Positions 36,170 through 46,259 of a stretch of DNA of 64,000 nucleotides are shown one piece after another. Source of the DNA: Gilvibacter sediminis (GTDB taxonomy: Bacteria; Bacteroidota; Bacteroidia; Flavobacteriales; Flavobacteriaceae). Position numbers and translations under genes: made by a program. Each line of letters opens with the position of its first letter. The stretch's first letter is position 1. The stretch lies in contig NZ_JAQQTE010000001.1 of NCBI RefSeq assembly GCF_028561565.1, positions 677,717 to 741,716 on the forward strand, written 5' to 3'. The notes below the pieces were generated by a model, which made no database searches, was not told the DNA's origin, and saw nothing but the letters and a program-made list of their open reading frames with translations.

Positions 36170-36964
36170 TCATGTTTGAGCAAACTTCCTAAGCCACTTT
36201 TCCACACCATCGTCGTTCTTGTTATACCATTGTGTTGAAACAGCATAACAATATCCATCGCGTTCAAATTCATACTTCCAAGTCCATCGTGCTATATTGT
36301 TATGATCTTTGATGGCTTTTTGTTTTATTTCTGATTGACTGTTTAATGGAAGCCGAACAAAAATGGGATAGTTGTTATTAAAAATCTGTTTGCTGTATTC
36401 AGGCTTGCAAAGCCTGTCTAATTCTTCTAGAGGAATATGTTGGGCCTTTTCTGTAAGTCTTATTTGAATCTCAGTGTTGTTGTATTTTCCTCCTTGGCGA
36501 GGTCCTTTAGAGGGGTTTAAAGGCTGAGATATAGGCCTTTTCTTTTTAACTGGCTTTGCTTTGTCAGCTTTTATTTTGCTATCATACTCCCTATGACAGT
36601 CTTTACAAAGGACCAAAATCACCTCTTCAATCGGGCTATGAGCTTTAATGAATTGCTCTTCAAATTCCCGCAAGTTTACGGAGTAAGCATCTCCAGTCTT
36701 GTATTGATCTAAGATTTGATCAATAATCACATTTCTTTCTTTGCCATGTACGTGAGCTGCATCTAGGTTTTTCTTCTGGACTATTCCACAATGCTCGCAC
36801 TTGCCTATTTTGCTTTTATGATTTTTAGCGAGGTATTGTACTGTGTTGCGAAGTCTGGGGCCGATGAATTTTTTGAATTCCTTTTTAGTGCCTGAAAAGC
36901 TGGGAAAGTCCGTATCTACCTTCACAGACTTGGGTGTATTGTTAAAAGGATTAAATAGCTTCAT
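36170..36964 (-). CDS. HNH-type zinc-binding nuclease-like protein
   Basis: A 264-residue protein with a Cys-rich HNH-like core: CEHC (residues 56-59), DAAHVHG (H71, H73), then CKDCHREYD (C120, C123, H124). The paired CxxC plus His pattern fits the HNH/ββα-metal fold, so DNA cleavage is plausible. A Lys-rich linker (130-150) leads to a separate C-terminal domain with several Trp and Tyr residues. It begins 11 bases after hsdR and is probably the last gene of that operon. Confidence 0.72.
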   Translation of the reverse strand: MKLFNPFNNTPKSVKVDTDFPSFSGTKKEFKKFIGPRLRNTVQYLAKNHKSKIGKCEHCGIVQKKNLDAAHVHGKERNVIIDQILDQYKTGDAYSVNLREFEEQFIKAHSPIEEVILVLCKDCHREYDSKIKADKAKPVKKKRPISQPLNPSKGPRQGGKYNNTEIQIRLTEKAQHIPLEELDRLCKPEYSKQIFNNNYPIFVRLPLNSQSEIKQKAIKDHNNIARWTWKYEFERDGYCYAVSTQWYNKNDDGVEKWLRKFAQT

Positions 36965-36975
36965 ATAAATCTACA

Positions 36976-39942
36976 CTAGTAATACTCCTTTATATAAGCA
37001 TAAGCCCTATCAAACAGCATTTGATCTTTAATTTTGTATTTGGCCCAAATTATTTTTCTAAGTGAGCTTTGAACCTCTCTTTCTCCTTGATTAGAATGCT
37101 GCCAGCCTGGGAAACGCACACTTCGAACAATTGCGTCAATGTCTGTCACTATTCGTTCAACAACCGCTGGAGTTTGATCTGTCTTTAATTCTAAAAACAA
37201 CTCTGTTAAAGCGGATTTTGGCGATTTTTCTTGTATTAATGCTTCGAGTTCTTTTTCTGCCTGGACAGTTTCTTTAGCAAGCTTGCAGAGTTCTTTTACA
37301 AATTCTATTGAGGTAATTAAACCTTGTTCTGCGCGATTTCGCAGTTCCTCAAGTCGCTCACTAAGCTTAACAAACTTTGGGTCGCCAGCATGTTTTTTAA
37401 AGCGTTTAATGAGAATTTTTTCGAGTTTCTTGGCATGCTTGGGGTCTGGATTGTTGAAGATTTCTTCAATTACATCGGCATCTAGGCGAAACTCAGATAA
37501 GTCATGAACCTCACCCACATGCGTGTTTTCATGCATGATTTTTAAGGTCATTGGACCGTGGGAATACCAAAGTAATTTCCCAACACTGTCAGAAGCTGGT
37601 CTAACTGATTCATAGACTTGAGAAAGCCATTTGTAGTCATCACTATAAATATCCAGAATACGGTCTGGTGATAGGGACTCCCATAACTTGGACAAGTATT
37701 TGTAGTCTTTAGCAAAAGCATCTTTTTTATCGTCAGTGTTGATTGCATTTTGTGCAGCTTCCAAGCCTTCAAAACCGTCTAGAGTCCTATCTACACCTTC
37801 AAAATGAGCCAGCGTATCTGCAACTGCTTTGGGTAATTTAGATCGTAATTCAGACAGGTTGGTAATTACCGTTTTTACACTTTCTTCATCGAATTGAAGT
37901 GCTTTAGCCGCATCATCAAAAACACCAAAATAATCAACTATACGGCCAATGGACTTGCCTTTGTATAATCTATTGGTTCTACAAATAGCTTGGAGTAAGG
38001 TGTGGTCTTTAATAGATTTGTCCAGATACATGGTTTGCAGAATAGGAGCGTCAAACCCAGTAAGTAGTTTGGCCGTTACAATGATGAATTTAAGATCGGA
38101 TTGCGGATCATTAAACTCATCTACTATTTTTTCTTGCCTTGATTTATCAATGCCCCACTTCTGTTTGAATTCTAAAGGGTCGTTGGCAGAAGTAGAGATA
38201 ACTACCGTACTGGCCTCTGTTGGAAAATGCTTGTCTAGTTCTTCCTTGTATTGGACACAGGCGTAACGGTCTGGAGTTACTATCATGGCTTTAAAACCAT
38301 GTGGCTCCACTTTTTCGCGGAAGTGTTGTGCAATATCTTTGGCAATTTTCTCAACACGTTCAGGAGATTTTAAGAAAGCAGCCATCTTTGCCGATTTCTT
38401 ATTTAAGGCATCAGCTTCTTCATCAGAAAGTGCAGCACTTTCTTTAAATTCTTCCATCGCCTTATCTATGCTCTCTTTATCTACGTGAACGTCAATTAAT
38501 CGAGGCTCAAAGTGTAAAGGCAACGTTGCTTCGTCTCTAATGGAATCTTGGAAGGTGTAGCGTGACATATAGCCACCGGTATCTTCTTCGGCACCAAAGG
38601 CCCAAAAAGTATTTTTATCGGCTTTGTTAACTGGAGTACCTGTTAGACCAAAAAGAAAGGCATTAGGGAGAGAAGCTCGCATTTGCCTGCCCAGATCGCC
38701 TTCTTGGGTTCTATGCGCCTCATCAACCAGTACGATTATGTTGTCTCTGGTATTCATGTTTGGTTTGGCATCACGGAACTTGTGAATCATAGAGACAATA
38801 ATCTTCCTAGTATCTCGTTCTAGCAGCTGTTGCAGCTCTTTAATATTATCTGTGGTCTGCACATTGGCGATGTCTGCAGCATTGAATGTACCGCTTATTT
38901 GAGTATCTAAGTCTGTTCTGTCAACTAGTATGATTACTGTTGGACTTTTCAGCTCAGGTATACGACGTAGCTTTTGAGCTGCAAAAACCATTAAGAACGA
39001 CTTACCCGAGCCTTGAAAGTGCCAAATAAGCCCTTTTTTGATCTGTCCTTCTTTAACACGCTCTACGATTTTGTTAGCTCCTTCGTATTGCTGAAAGCGC
39101 GGAATGATTTTTATTCTGCGTTTTTTCTTGTCTGTTGAGAAAAGTGAAAAGTTTCTCAAAATATCAAGCAATCTTTCTGGGCTTAGTAGATCTGAAAGCT
39201 CTTTGCCTACCTCACCAAGCCCAAGCTTTTTAGCTATGGCATCTTCGTCATTTTCTAACCTCCAAGGCGCCCAAAAATCTAATGGGCAACGTACGGCCCC
39301 GTAAAAAAGCTCCTTTCCCTCAGTGGCAAAGGATAGAATGTTAGGCACAAACAATTGTGGCACCGCATTTTCATATATCTCATGAATCTCATGCGCGCCG
39401 TCTAACCAACTAATGGATGATCTAATGGGTGTTTTAGCCTCGCCAACAACCACTGGAATTCCATTGATAAGCAAAACAACATCTGGAATCTTGGTTTCTC
39501 TGTGGCGAATTCTAAACTGGTTGGTAACTATATAGTTGTTGTTCTTAAGATTTTCAAAGTCAACTAATCGAACAGGGACGTGCCTGTTGTTCTCACCAAA
39601 AGGCATGGTTTTTTCTCCAGACAACCATGTAAAAAACTCTTCGTTGGCCTTTACCAGCCCCACTTGGTTCACCGCAATAAGCACCGCTCTTAGTTTGTAG
39701 ATAACCTCGTCGGCCAAATCTGGGTGGGAGGTAATTTGCGGGTTTAAACGAATTAGCGCTTCTTTAAGCTCATTTTCTACTAAGACCTCATTAACCGAAC
39801 GCCCCAGTTGTTCTGGCGTTTTGTAAACCCAATATGCATTGCCGCCCAATGGAGCTTCATTTACCTCTTGGGCATTCAAGTTTACACCACTTAGTTGGTG
39901 GATGATGTAGTGTTCTACGCTATTGAGTTCGTTGAAAGACAT
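36976..39942 (-). CDS. hsdR: Type I restriction enzyme, R subunit
   Basis: A 988-residue translocase/nuclease. The N-terminal PD-(D/E)XK nuclease shows D154 and EAK (168-170). The helicase part has Walker A FQGSGKS (309-315), DEAH (407-410), a GLTGTP motif III-like segment and a LLQAICRTNRLY motif VI. It cleaves unmodified DNA when bound to HsdM and HsdS. Intact and of normal length. It starts seven bases after the helical-repeat gene. Confidence 0.95.
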   Translation of the reverse strand: MSFNELNSVEHYIIHQLSGVNLNAQEVNEAPLGGNAYWVYKTPEQLGRSVNEVLVENELKEALIRLNPQITSHPDLADEVIYKLRAVLIAVNQVGLVKANEEFFTWLSGEKTMPFGENNRHVPVRLVDFENLKNNNYIVTNQFRIRHRETKIPDVVLLINGIPVVVGEAKTPIRSSISWLDGAHEIHEIYENAVPQLFVPNILSFATEGKELFYGAVRCPLDFWAPWRLENDEDAIAKKLGLGEVGKELSDLLSPERLLDILRNFSLFSTDKKKRRIKIIPRFQQYEGANKIVERVKEGQIKKGLIWHFQGSGKSFLMVFAAQKLRRIPELKSPTVIILVDRTDLDTQISGTFNAADIANVQTTDNIKELQQLLERDTRKIIVSMIHKFRDAKPNMNTRDNIIVLVDEAHRTQEGDLGRQMRASLPNAFLFGLTGTPVNKADKNTFWAFGAEEDTGGYMSRYTFQDSIRDEATLPLHFEPRLIDVHVDKESIDKAMEEFKESAALSDEEADALNKKSAKMAAFLKSPERVEKIAKDIAQHFREKVEPHGFKAMIVTPDRYACVQYKEELDKHFPTEASTVVISTSANDPLEFKQKWGIDKSRQEKIVDEFNDPQSDLKFIIVTAKLLTGFDAPILQTMYLDKSIKDHTLLQAICRTNRLYKGKSIGRIVDYFGVFDDAAKALQFDEESVKTVITNLSELRSKLPKAVADTLAHFEGVDRTLDGFEGLEAAQNAINTDDKKDAFAKDYKYLSKLWESLSPDRILDIYSDDYKWLSQVYESVRPASDSVGKLLWYSHGPMTLKIMHENTHVGEVHDLSEFRLDADVIEEIFNNPDPKHAKKLEKILIKRFKKHAGDPKFVKLSERLEELRNRAEQGLITSIEFVKELCKLAKETVQAEKELEALIQEKSPKSALTELFLELKTDQTPAVVERIVTDIDAIVRSVRFPGWQHSNQGEREVQSSLRKIIWAKYKIKDQMLFDRAYAYIKEYY

Positions 39943-39949
39943 GCGTCAC

Positions 39950-41917
39950 TTAGTTAAGGTCATAATTTTCACGATCTACGCGTTCTCTCTCAATGTTTTT
40001 ATCGATCCTATCAATCAGAGAACTTAGAAAGTTCTTGAATTCATTACTTTCAATATCATTTAGTTTTTCTAAAAGTAATTTTCTCTCTTCGTACAATTTC
40101 TCGGCAGAAATACCGTGAATTGAGTAGTTAATGAATTTCGAAGATAGAACCTCTCGGACTTCTTTAATATCTGCGTTTTCCCTTACTAATTTCAAGGCTA
40201 TTGGATCCCAAACTCTTTGTTGCTCATCGTTCACAAAATCAATCCTCATGTATTTTAATGCAATTACTGGATAACTAGAATCAAGTTTGGACCAATTATA
40301 TAATTTACTATTCTCGAACTTGTAATGGTTTAAAAAATTGTTTAAACCAAAATTGCTCTGAACCTTTCTGGTGCTCAAGTACTCTCCCAGAAATGGCCAT
40401 GAATTGTCCCAGTAGTTTTGAAACAAATGATGTAATAAGCGGTCAACAATTCCTTCATTTCTCATACTGTAATCCTGGTATTCAATTAGAATTTCTTTTG
40501 TAAGAAAATGAATTCGTTCTGGTTCTGGATCATCCTTTAAGGACGATATTATTAAGTCTTCAATATGAAAACTAGAATTAATAGAAGTTCTGAAACCGAG
40601 TAATTTATTTACCCATAGGAGTTCATTCAGATGGTCTTTTAATTCCGCCCAGCGATTGTTATTTCTACGTAGTAATTCCCAGATGAGCTGTAATGCAAAG
40701 GAGTGATTTATATCCTTGATCCACGCGGTTACTCTTATGACCTCTTTGGAAGTTAAAGGAGAGAGATTTACATATTCTATATTATTTAAAAGACTAGGTT
40801 TATTCGTGAAAATCTCCTTACACTTATCAATATCTTCGGCTTTGATAGAATTCAAATGGTTGATAGCTCGTATTCCATGAATTGTAGTAGCATTATTGGA
40901 AATTAGTAGGTCAATTGCACTTCTAGTGAATTCGTCGTCCCCTACGCCAATTATAAAACCCATAACAAAGGCCGAGTTATGTATTTTCGGATCAATTTCT
41001 AAATATGACTCATATACGGCCTTTAGAATTTCATCTCTATTCGTGACCTTTTTTCCTAAGACTTCCGCAAAAGCAAATGTTTGTCTCTGATCGCCTTGCA
41101 GTAAAATCCCTAAATGTTGAATCCAATCTACTTTTTCATCAATGAAACGAGCAGCCAACTCTTGAGCTTTGGATTTAGAAATATCTTGATACTGTCCTGT
41201 AGCCGTCATAACGTTTACCCAAGGTGCTTTTACAACCAACGCTATAAGTTCACCTTCGGGTGTTTCCGGATAATACTTTTCTAACAGATTATTAACCCTT
41301 TTAAAAACATCATCCTTTAATTGATATCGATCAGATATTAATGGGACGAGCTTCTCTCGTAAAGAATCCGATAGACCATTTTGTTCAGCTATTTCTTCAA
41401 TAGCATCTAGCATAGAATTCGATGAGCCTTCAATTAGTTGTTCTTGAAGTCGGAATATGATAGCTTCTAGAGCAGCCTCGTTCATTGGGTTATCCTTGTC
41501 TACAGTTATTCCTTTAAGTTTATCAATAACACTATCCCAGTAATTATTGGCCTGATCTGAAGAAGGATAAAATTGATTTTCTTTAATGGCTTCTTCATCT
41601 GTTCTCAAACTTCCTCTAAACTGATAAGCTTTCATTGCACGACTATAAGCACTTATAATAATGTCTGACATACCATGGTTGTCTTCTAATTGTTGCAATA
41701 ATTCCAATCGATTATCTAAGCTTAAACAGGTGTCAGCCAAAACTGTTTGAAACATGCCAATGAAAGAGTAAGACGCTTTTTGCTTTAAGGAGGTTTCTTT
41801 ATTTGATAAATCAAATAATAAATTGATTGCGTCCACTGCCGTAGCTTCAATATGAGCTAGTTTTTCTAAAGTTTCAACTGTGTGCCAATCAGTCTCAATT
41901 AGTTGTGACAAATCCAT
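39950..41917 (-). CDS. Helical-repeat protein, likely C-terminal half of a split STAND ATPase
   Basis: A 655-residue, almost wholly helical protein without signal peptide or recognisable catalytic motif. Its opening (DWHTVETLEKLAHIEATAVD then LFDLSNKE and a later LDNRLELLQQLE) resembles the C-terminal helical sensor region of large bacterial STAND ATPases, in which this region normally follows the ATPase in the same chain. Here it starts as TAATG overlapping the stop of the ATPase gene, in a different frame. I infer that it acts with that ATPase, perhaps as the sensor half. Confidence 0.7.
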   Translation of the reverse strand: MDLSQLIETDWHTVETLEKLAHIEATAVDAINLLFDLSNKETSLKQKASYSFIGMFQTVLADTCLSLDNRLELLQQLEDNHGMSDIIISAYSRAMKAYQFRGSLRTDEEAIKENQFYPSSDQANNYWDSVIDKLKGITVDKDNPMNEAALEAIIFRLQEQLIEGSSNSMLDAIEEIAEQNGLSDSLREKLVPLISDRYQLKDDVFKRVNNLLEKYYPETPEGELIALVVKAPWVNVMTATGQYQDISKSKAQELAARFIDEKVDWIQHLGILLQGDQRQTFAFAEVLGKKVTNRDEILKAVYESYLEIDPKIHNSAFVMGFIIGVGDDEFTRSAIDLLISNNATTIHGIRAINHLNSIKAEDIDKCKEIFTNKPSLLNNIEYVNLSPLTSKEVIRVTAWIKDINHSFALQLIWELLRRNNNRWAELKDHLNELLWVNKLLGFRTSINSSFHIEDLIISSLKDDPEPERIHFLTKEILIEYQDYSMRNEGIVDRLLHHLFQNYWDNSWPFLGEYLSTRKVQSNFGLNNFLNHYKFENSKLYNWSKLDSSYPVIALKYMRIDFVNDEQQRVWDPIALKLVRENADIKEVREVLSSKFINYSIHGISAEKLYEERKLLLEKLNDIESNEFKNFLSSLIDRIDKNIERERVDRENYDLN

Positions 41918-43629
41918 TACATTCTACCGATTTTATCTTTCATTATTTCTAATACAACTTCTGGAAAAGTTGTTGCAAGCATTTCCAAAAATTTTGCCCC
42001 ATTCGGACTATCAACAAACGAATTGTCACTTAATATTCCTGAAGGCCCTGTTATGTGATCTAAATTTTTCTGTATTTCAAGAAGTTTGAGGAAAGGTCTC
42101 TTGAAAAAGTACCAAAGACGAGCATTGGAAACACCTTCTATAATTTCATCTAGATTATCTACATCATTGTTTATCCAATTATTTACTAAATCGTTTCGGA
42201 AGCCATTCTGTACTATATAATTTCCCTTTCTCTTAATTAGATTTTTAGATTCTAGTTCTTCAATCAAATCCTCCAAATTTTGCTCAGATGTCTTGATAAA
42301 AAGGGTATTAATTGTTTCCAACTGATTTGCATATTGCCCAGAAACCCCGACTTGTTCGAATAATCCCACGGCGGTTAGGAAAGAAATTGCGCCCTTTTTC
42401 AAGTTTTCAGGTCCTACCAATCTTTCAATTAGTTCCAATGACGGTTTTGATAGGTCTTCTGCACTTGCGCCTTTATTAATCAATGAAATAAAAGTCTCAA
42501 GGTCATTTTCAACTGCTTCAGAAAGAATAGAGACTTCCATAGAAGGGAACCGAGATGCGGCTGTGGCATTAAATACTTCGTCCTTAAGACTGCTTTCGAC
42601 TAGGAGTTTATTGGCAGTTGTGACTTTATTTTCACTATCTAAGGTTTCAATTGTTAATAATCTAACCTTTGAGTTTTTAAAGTATTTGGCTAATTGATCG
42701 TGATACTTATCTGAACAATTGTCAACCACTAACCATTTGTGTTGATCCATATCCTTTAGCTCTGCAAGTTGCTTAGAAATGTCACCACCAACGGCGCTAT
42801 CCGTATCGTGATAAACTATACGATCTTCAGAAATGAGATCCGTCGTCGTGCCATCTTCTCGAAAACTCTCCATTACGAGTCTTGTTTTACCTATACCTTC
42901 ACTACCAACTATCCTAATTGGCTTATTAGCATTCTCCATTAGGAACCTAATTTCTCCTATTAGTTTTTTAGCGTAAGGTGTATCCTGATATGGAAATGGG
43001 TGATCGTTTAACCATTGCGAATAGATCATTAAAGGCCTAAGCTTTTCAATTTGATAGGCAATACTTGCTTTTATAGCGAAACGTATTGCTCCTTCAAGAG
43101 CTTTTGATAGACTATTGAATTCTTTTTTAAATTTTGCTGATTTAAGAGCTCTTTCATTAGACAAATTATATGTTATTGGCCATCTTAAACCGGACATGTC
43201 AACTGGCAATTCAGAGGGGTCGCCAAATGCGGTATTCATAACTAAAACTGTCCTGTCAAAATCCTTTAGAGCCCAAGAGTAACCTGTTTCAAGGAGTACG
43301 TTAGGATTTGGCGCTGGCTTTAGATTGACGGGCTTATTAATTTCTATTAAGTATACTTTAGAATCTTGGAAAAAATTAATTCCCTTCGATTGCCAGATTT
43401 TTGAAGATGTATAAGTTATGTCACCTATAAAAATATCCGAACTTCGGGACTGTTTTAACATGGTTTCAGCAAGAGGAGGATTACCTCCAATTTCATAAAA
43501 CCCCTCTACTAAGTCAATTTTATATTCCGTTACTCGAGAAATGGCATCAACTATGGCATCTCGAATAAACTTGTGATTAAGTTTCGCATCTATATCAGAT
43601 TGGTATGAATAAAAAACGCGATAACCCAT
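41917..43629 (-). CDS. TIR/deoxyribosyltransferase-like STAND ATPase within the hsd operon
   Basis: A 570-residue protein. Residues 1-155 form a TIR or nucleoside-deoxyribosyltransferase-like domain (VFYSYQSD start, SSDIFIGDITY, then NPNVLLETGY with a candidate catalytic Glu at 114). From about 235 comes a P-loop ATPase with Walker A GSEGIGKT (242-249) and Walker B-like KWLVVDNC (298-305). A winged-helix-like region follows. Effector plus STAND NTPase is the plan of NLR-like anti-phage proteins, where the effector often destroys NAD. It abuts the hsdS stop (TAAATG) and overlaps the next gene. Domain naming of the N-terminus is by motif resemblance. Confidence 0.72.
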   Translation of the reverse strand: MGYRVFYSYQSDIDAKLNHKFIRDAIVDAISRVTEYKIDLVEGFYEIGGNPPLAETMLKQSRSSDIFIGDITYTSSKIWQSKGINFFQDSKVYLIEINKPVNLKPAPNPNVLLETGYSWALKDFDRTVLVMNTAFGDPSELPVDMSGLRWPITYNLSNERALKSAKFKKEFNSLSKALEGAIRFAIKASIAYQIEKLRPLMIYSQWLNDHPFPYQDTPYAKKLIGEIRFLMENANKPIRIVGSEGIGKTRLVMESFREDGTTTDLISEDRIVYHDTDSAVGGDISKQLAELKDMDQHKWLVVDNCSDKYHDQLAKYFKNSKVRLLTIETLDSENKVTTANKLLVESSLKDEVFNATAASRFPSMEVSILSEAVENDLETFISLINKGASAEDLSKPSLELIERLVGPENLKKGAISFLTAVGLFEQVGVSGQYANQLETINTLFIKTSEQNLEDLIEELESKNLIKRKGNYIVQNGFRNDLVNNWINNDVDNLDEIIEGVSNARLWYFFKRPFLKLLEIQKNLDHITGPSGILSDNSFVDSPNGAKFLEMLATTFPEVVLEIMKDKIGRM

Positions 43630-44793
43630 TTAAAAAATCTGATTAATTAGACTTCTTTGAAGTGATTTAGAGCTTTCTACTTGACTCCTAATGACTTTGT
43701 TTGATTCTTCCAATTGATCCAACTTATTTGATTCAACGGCAATAATTTCTTTGTTTTTAGGAATAGATACTTTGAATTCGTCTACATCTTTAGGTGTAAT
43801 AGCTGGATAGCTTGTTCCTGTCATCCGGTCTTCGCAATATCTAGTGAATCTTTTTGAGAAGAACTGATGGAATACGAAACGATTTAAATTAGAATCATTC
43901 ATCTTAATAATTGCGGTGCCTGTTGAAGCTATTATATCCTTTCCGTTTTTAACAAATGCAAATGCTTTTTGATATGGACGAACCATGGCTAGAACAATGG
44001 AGTTGTCAGTAACAACACGTTTCGCCCTACTGGGTGCTTCACAATACTTCATTCTTTTTAGCTCTCCGATAATTTTGGGCTCAACGATACTAGCCAAATC
44101 CAAATATTTAAATTCGTAATTAGGATCAGTTTTGGAATTCAATGAATTGGAGTTAATGGAAGAAATTTTACCAAGCTTAATGAACTCCCATTCTATGTTC
44201 TTTTTTGAAAATAGATTATCTACTAAATTAAAATAAGCGTTGTCCAACTTATTTAATAAATACAGTTCCTTCTCCACCACCTCATCCATCGCCCAAAGCA
44301 GTTCAGCAATTTTGGCTTGTTGGTCTTTGGGGGGGAGGAGGAATTCGTAGTTGGCTAAATCCTTGAATTTTACACGAGGTGAAAGTCCGCCAGCAGAATG
44401 CTTTATTGCATAGTCAAAGAATTTTTCATTTTGCACTATAAACGGCAATAGTTCTGGCATTAAATCATCATTGGCTCTCAATACGGTAATATCACCTGAG
44501 CATATGCCGCTAAATTCAGCTTGTGCTGCTTTTTTTAGATAAGCTCGTCTTCTACCAAATAGAACATCTCCTTTGGTAAATTTTTTTGTAAAGGTTGTAG
44601 TTTCTTCAATACCCGCAGAGTTCTTCAAGTGAATATTCTCAGATTCTATATGCTCCAAGCCTACAACATGCTCAACTCCCTCAGCAAGTGGGTTTTTACA
44701 TGACTCTTTGGGCTCGTAGATAACATCACCAAATTTGACTAACGTCCAATCGGTTTTATCAATTGATACTTTTTGCTCTAGCACGGCTTCCAT
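43630..44793 (-). CDS. hsdS: Type I restriction enzyme, specificity subunit
   Basis: A 387-residue protein with two target-recognition domains (about residues 10-150 and 205-345) and conserved helical spacers: KDQQAKIAELLWAMDEVVEKE in the middle and NKLDQLEESNKVIRSQ at the end. It fixes the DNA sequence recognised by the complex. Its start overlaps the hsdM2 stop (TAATG). It is the only specificity gene here although two hsdM genes precede it. Confidence 0.93.
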   Translation of the reverse strand: MEAVLEQKVSIDKTDWTLVKFGDVIYEPKESCKNPLAEGVEHVVGLEHIESENIHLKNSAGIEETTTFTKKFTKGDVLFGRRRAYLKKAAQAEFSGICSGDITVLRANDDLMPELLPFIVQNEKFFDYAIKHSAGGLSPRVKFKDLANYEFLLPPKDQQAKIAELLWAMDEVVEKELYLLNKLDNAYFNLVDNLFSKKNIEWEFIKLGKISSINSNSLNSKTDPNYEFKYLDLASIVEPKIIGELKRMKYCEAPSRAKRVVTDNSIVLAMVRPYQKAFAFVKNGKDIIASTGTAIIKMNDSNLNRFVFHQFFSKRFTRYCEDRMTGTSYPAITPKDVDEFKVSIPKNKEIIAVESNKLDQLEESNKVIRSQVESSKSLQRSLINQIF

Positions 44794-46259
44794 TAATTCT
44801 CTAAAACTTTAAATAATTCGTTCATTGAATCCTGTAGTTCTAAGCCAGAATTCTCCCAATTTTCATAAGCGGTATCAAATGCTAGAATTTTATCCGCATC
44901 ACTTTTCGCAGGTTGAATATATAGGCTTACAGACATATTTCCTTTGTTATTTAAAACCTCGCTAACATCCCTTAAAGAAGAAAAGTTTTTAATGTTGTTG
45001 AACTCCTGATAGGCACTAAAGATTTTTTCTATATGCTCCTCCTTCAGAAAACCCATTGTTTTTTCTTGTTTAACCTCTTCTACCGCATTAATAAAGAGAA
45101 TTTTGTTTTTTCGTTCTTCGGATTTTCTTGTCTTCGTTATCAACAAACATGCTTCCATTGGGGAATTATAGAACAAGTTTGGTCCTAAACCAATTACACA
45201 CTCAACGAGATCTGCCTCTATCATTTTTCGTCTCATTGCAGCCTCAGATTCTCTAAATAAAATGCCGTGCGGCCATAAAGAAATAGAGCGACCATTTTCT
45301 GCATCTAAACTTTGCTGAATATGCTGCTGAAAAGCATAGTCTGCACAGCCTTGCGGTGGTGTGCCCCAAATATTACGACCGTAAGGATCATTGTTAAAAG
45401 CTTTTTGGTCCCAGGCCTTAATAGAGTACGGTGGGTTGGCTAAGATTACATTAAAGGTTTTTAATTGGTCGTTATGTAAAAAGGCTGGGTTGGCCAGCGT
45501 GTCACCACGTACAATACTAAACTCTTCTATGCCGTGCATAAACATATTCATACGGGCAATAGCCGAGGTAATCAGGTTTATCTCTTGGCCATATAACTTC
45601 AGGGTACGGTATTCCTTACCTTCTTCTTTTAAGTGGAGTGCACAGTTTAGTAAAAGCCCTCCAGAACCACATGTTGGGTCATAAACAGATTCTCCGGGCT
45701 GTGGGTCCATAATCATGGTCATCAGCTTTACTACCGTTCTGTTGGTGTAGAACTCTGCGGCTGTATGGCCGCTATCGTCCGCAAATTCTTTTATTAAGTA
45801 TTCATAGGCGTTACCCAGTTTATCGTCTGGTATATTCCTTAAGCTTAATTTATGCTGGGAGTAATGTTCAATTAGGTTGGTAAGCGTCTCGTCACTCAAG
45901 CGGTTTTTATTGGTCCAAGAGGCGTCACCAAAGATTCCATAAAGGGTATCTGGGTTGGCTTTTTCTATGGCGCGCATGGCATCTTGCAAAGCCATACCCA
46001 CATTTACCGTGGTTTCACGCACGTCATTCCAATGAGCTCCTTCGGGTACTTGAAAATGGTGATGCTCTGCAAAAGCAGCGTACTCTAAATCACCATCGCT
46101 TTCTTCTAAGGCCTTCTCAAATTCCTCATCATACACATCGCAAATGCGCTTAAAGAAAAGCAGCGGGAAGATGTACTGTTTGTAGTCTCCAGCATCAATA
46201 GTACCGCGCAGTAAAACTGCAGCACCCCAAAGGTATTTTTCTAGTTCTTGTTGGGTCAT
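44793..46259 (-). CDS. hsdM: Type I restriction enzyme, modification subunit (second copy)
   Basis: A 488-residue N6-adenine methyltransferase. Motif I is DPTCGSGG (194-201) and the catalytic motif is NPPY (275-278). An N-terminal helical domain opens TQQELEKYLWGAAVLLRGTI. It is clearly paralogous to the hsdM1 product (same domain order and many identical blocks such as YIFPLLFFKRI and KLYGQE) but diverged throughout, so not a recent duplication. It overlaps the 139-residue protein by ATGA and hsdS by TAATG. Confidence 0.94.
   Translation of the reverse strand: MTQQELEKYLWGAAVLLRGTIDAGDYKQYIFPLLFFKRICDVYDEEFEKALEESDGDLEYAAFAEHHHFQVPEGAHWNDVRETTVNVGMALQDAMRAIEKANPDTLYGIFGDASWTNKNRLSDETLTNLIEHYSQHKLSLRNIPDDKLGNAYEYLIKEFADDSGHTAAEFYTNRTVVKLMTMIMDPQPGESVYDPTCGSGGLLLNCALHLKEEGKEYRTLKLYGQEINLITSAIARMNMFMHGIEEFSIVRGDTLANPAFLHNDQLKTFNVILANPPYSIKAWDQKAFNNDPYGRNIWGTPPQGCADYAFQQHIQQSLDAENGRSISLWPHGILFRESEAAMRRKMIEADLVECVIGLGPNLFYNSPMEACLLITKTRKSEERKNKILFINAVEEVKQEKTMGFLKEEHIEKIFSAYQEFNNIKNFSSLRDVSEVLNNKGNMSVSLYIQPAKSDADKILAFDTAYENWENSGLELQDSMNELFKVLEN

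Noticed and set aside
35992-36273. 93-codon minus frame across the HNH gene end and spacer
   Set aside because: Overlaps the HNH gene in another frame and shows no domain or start context.
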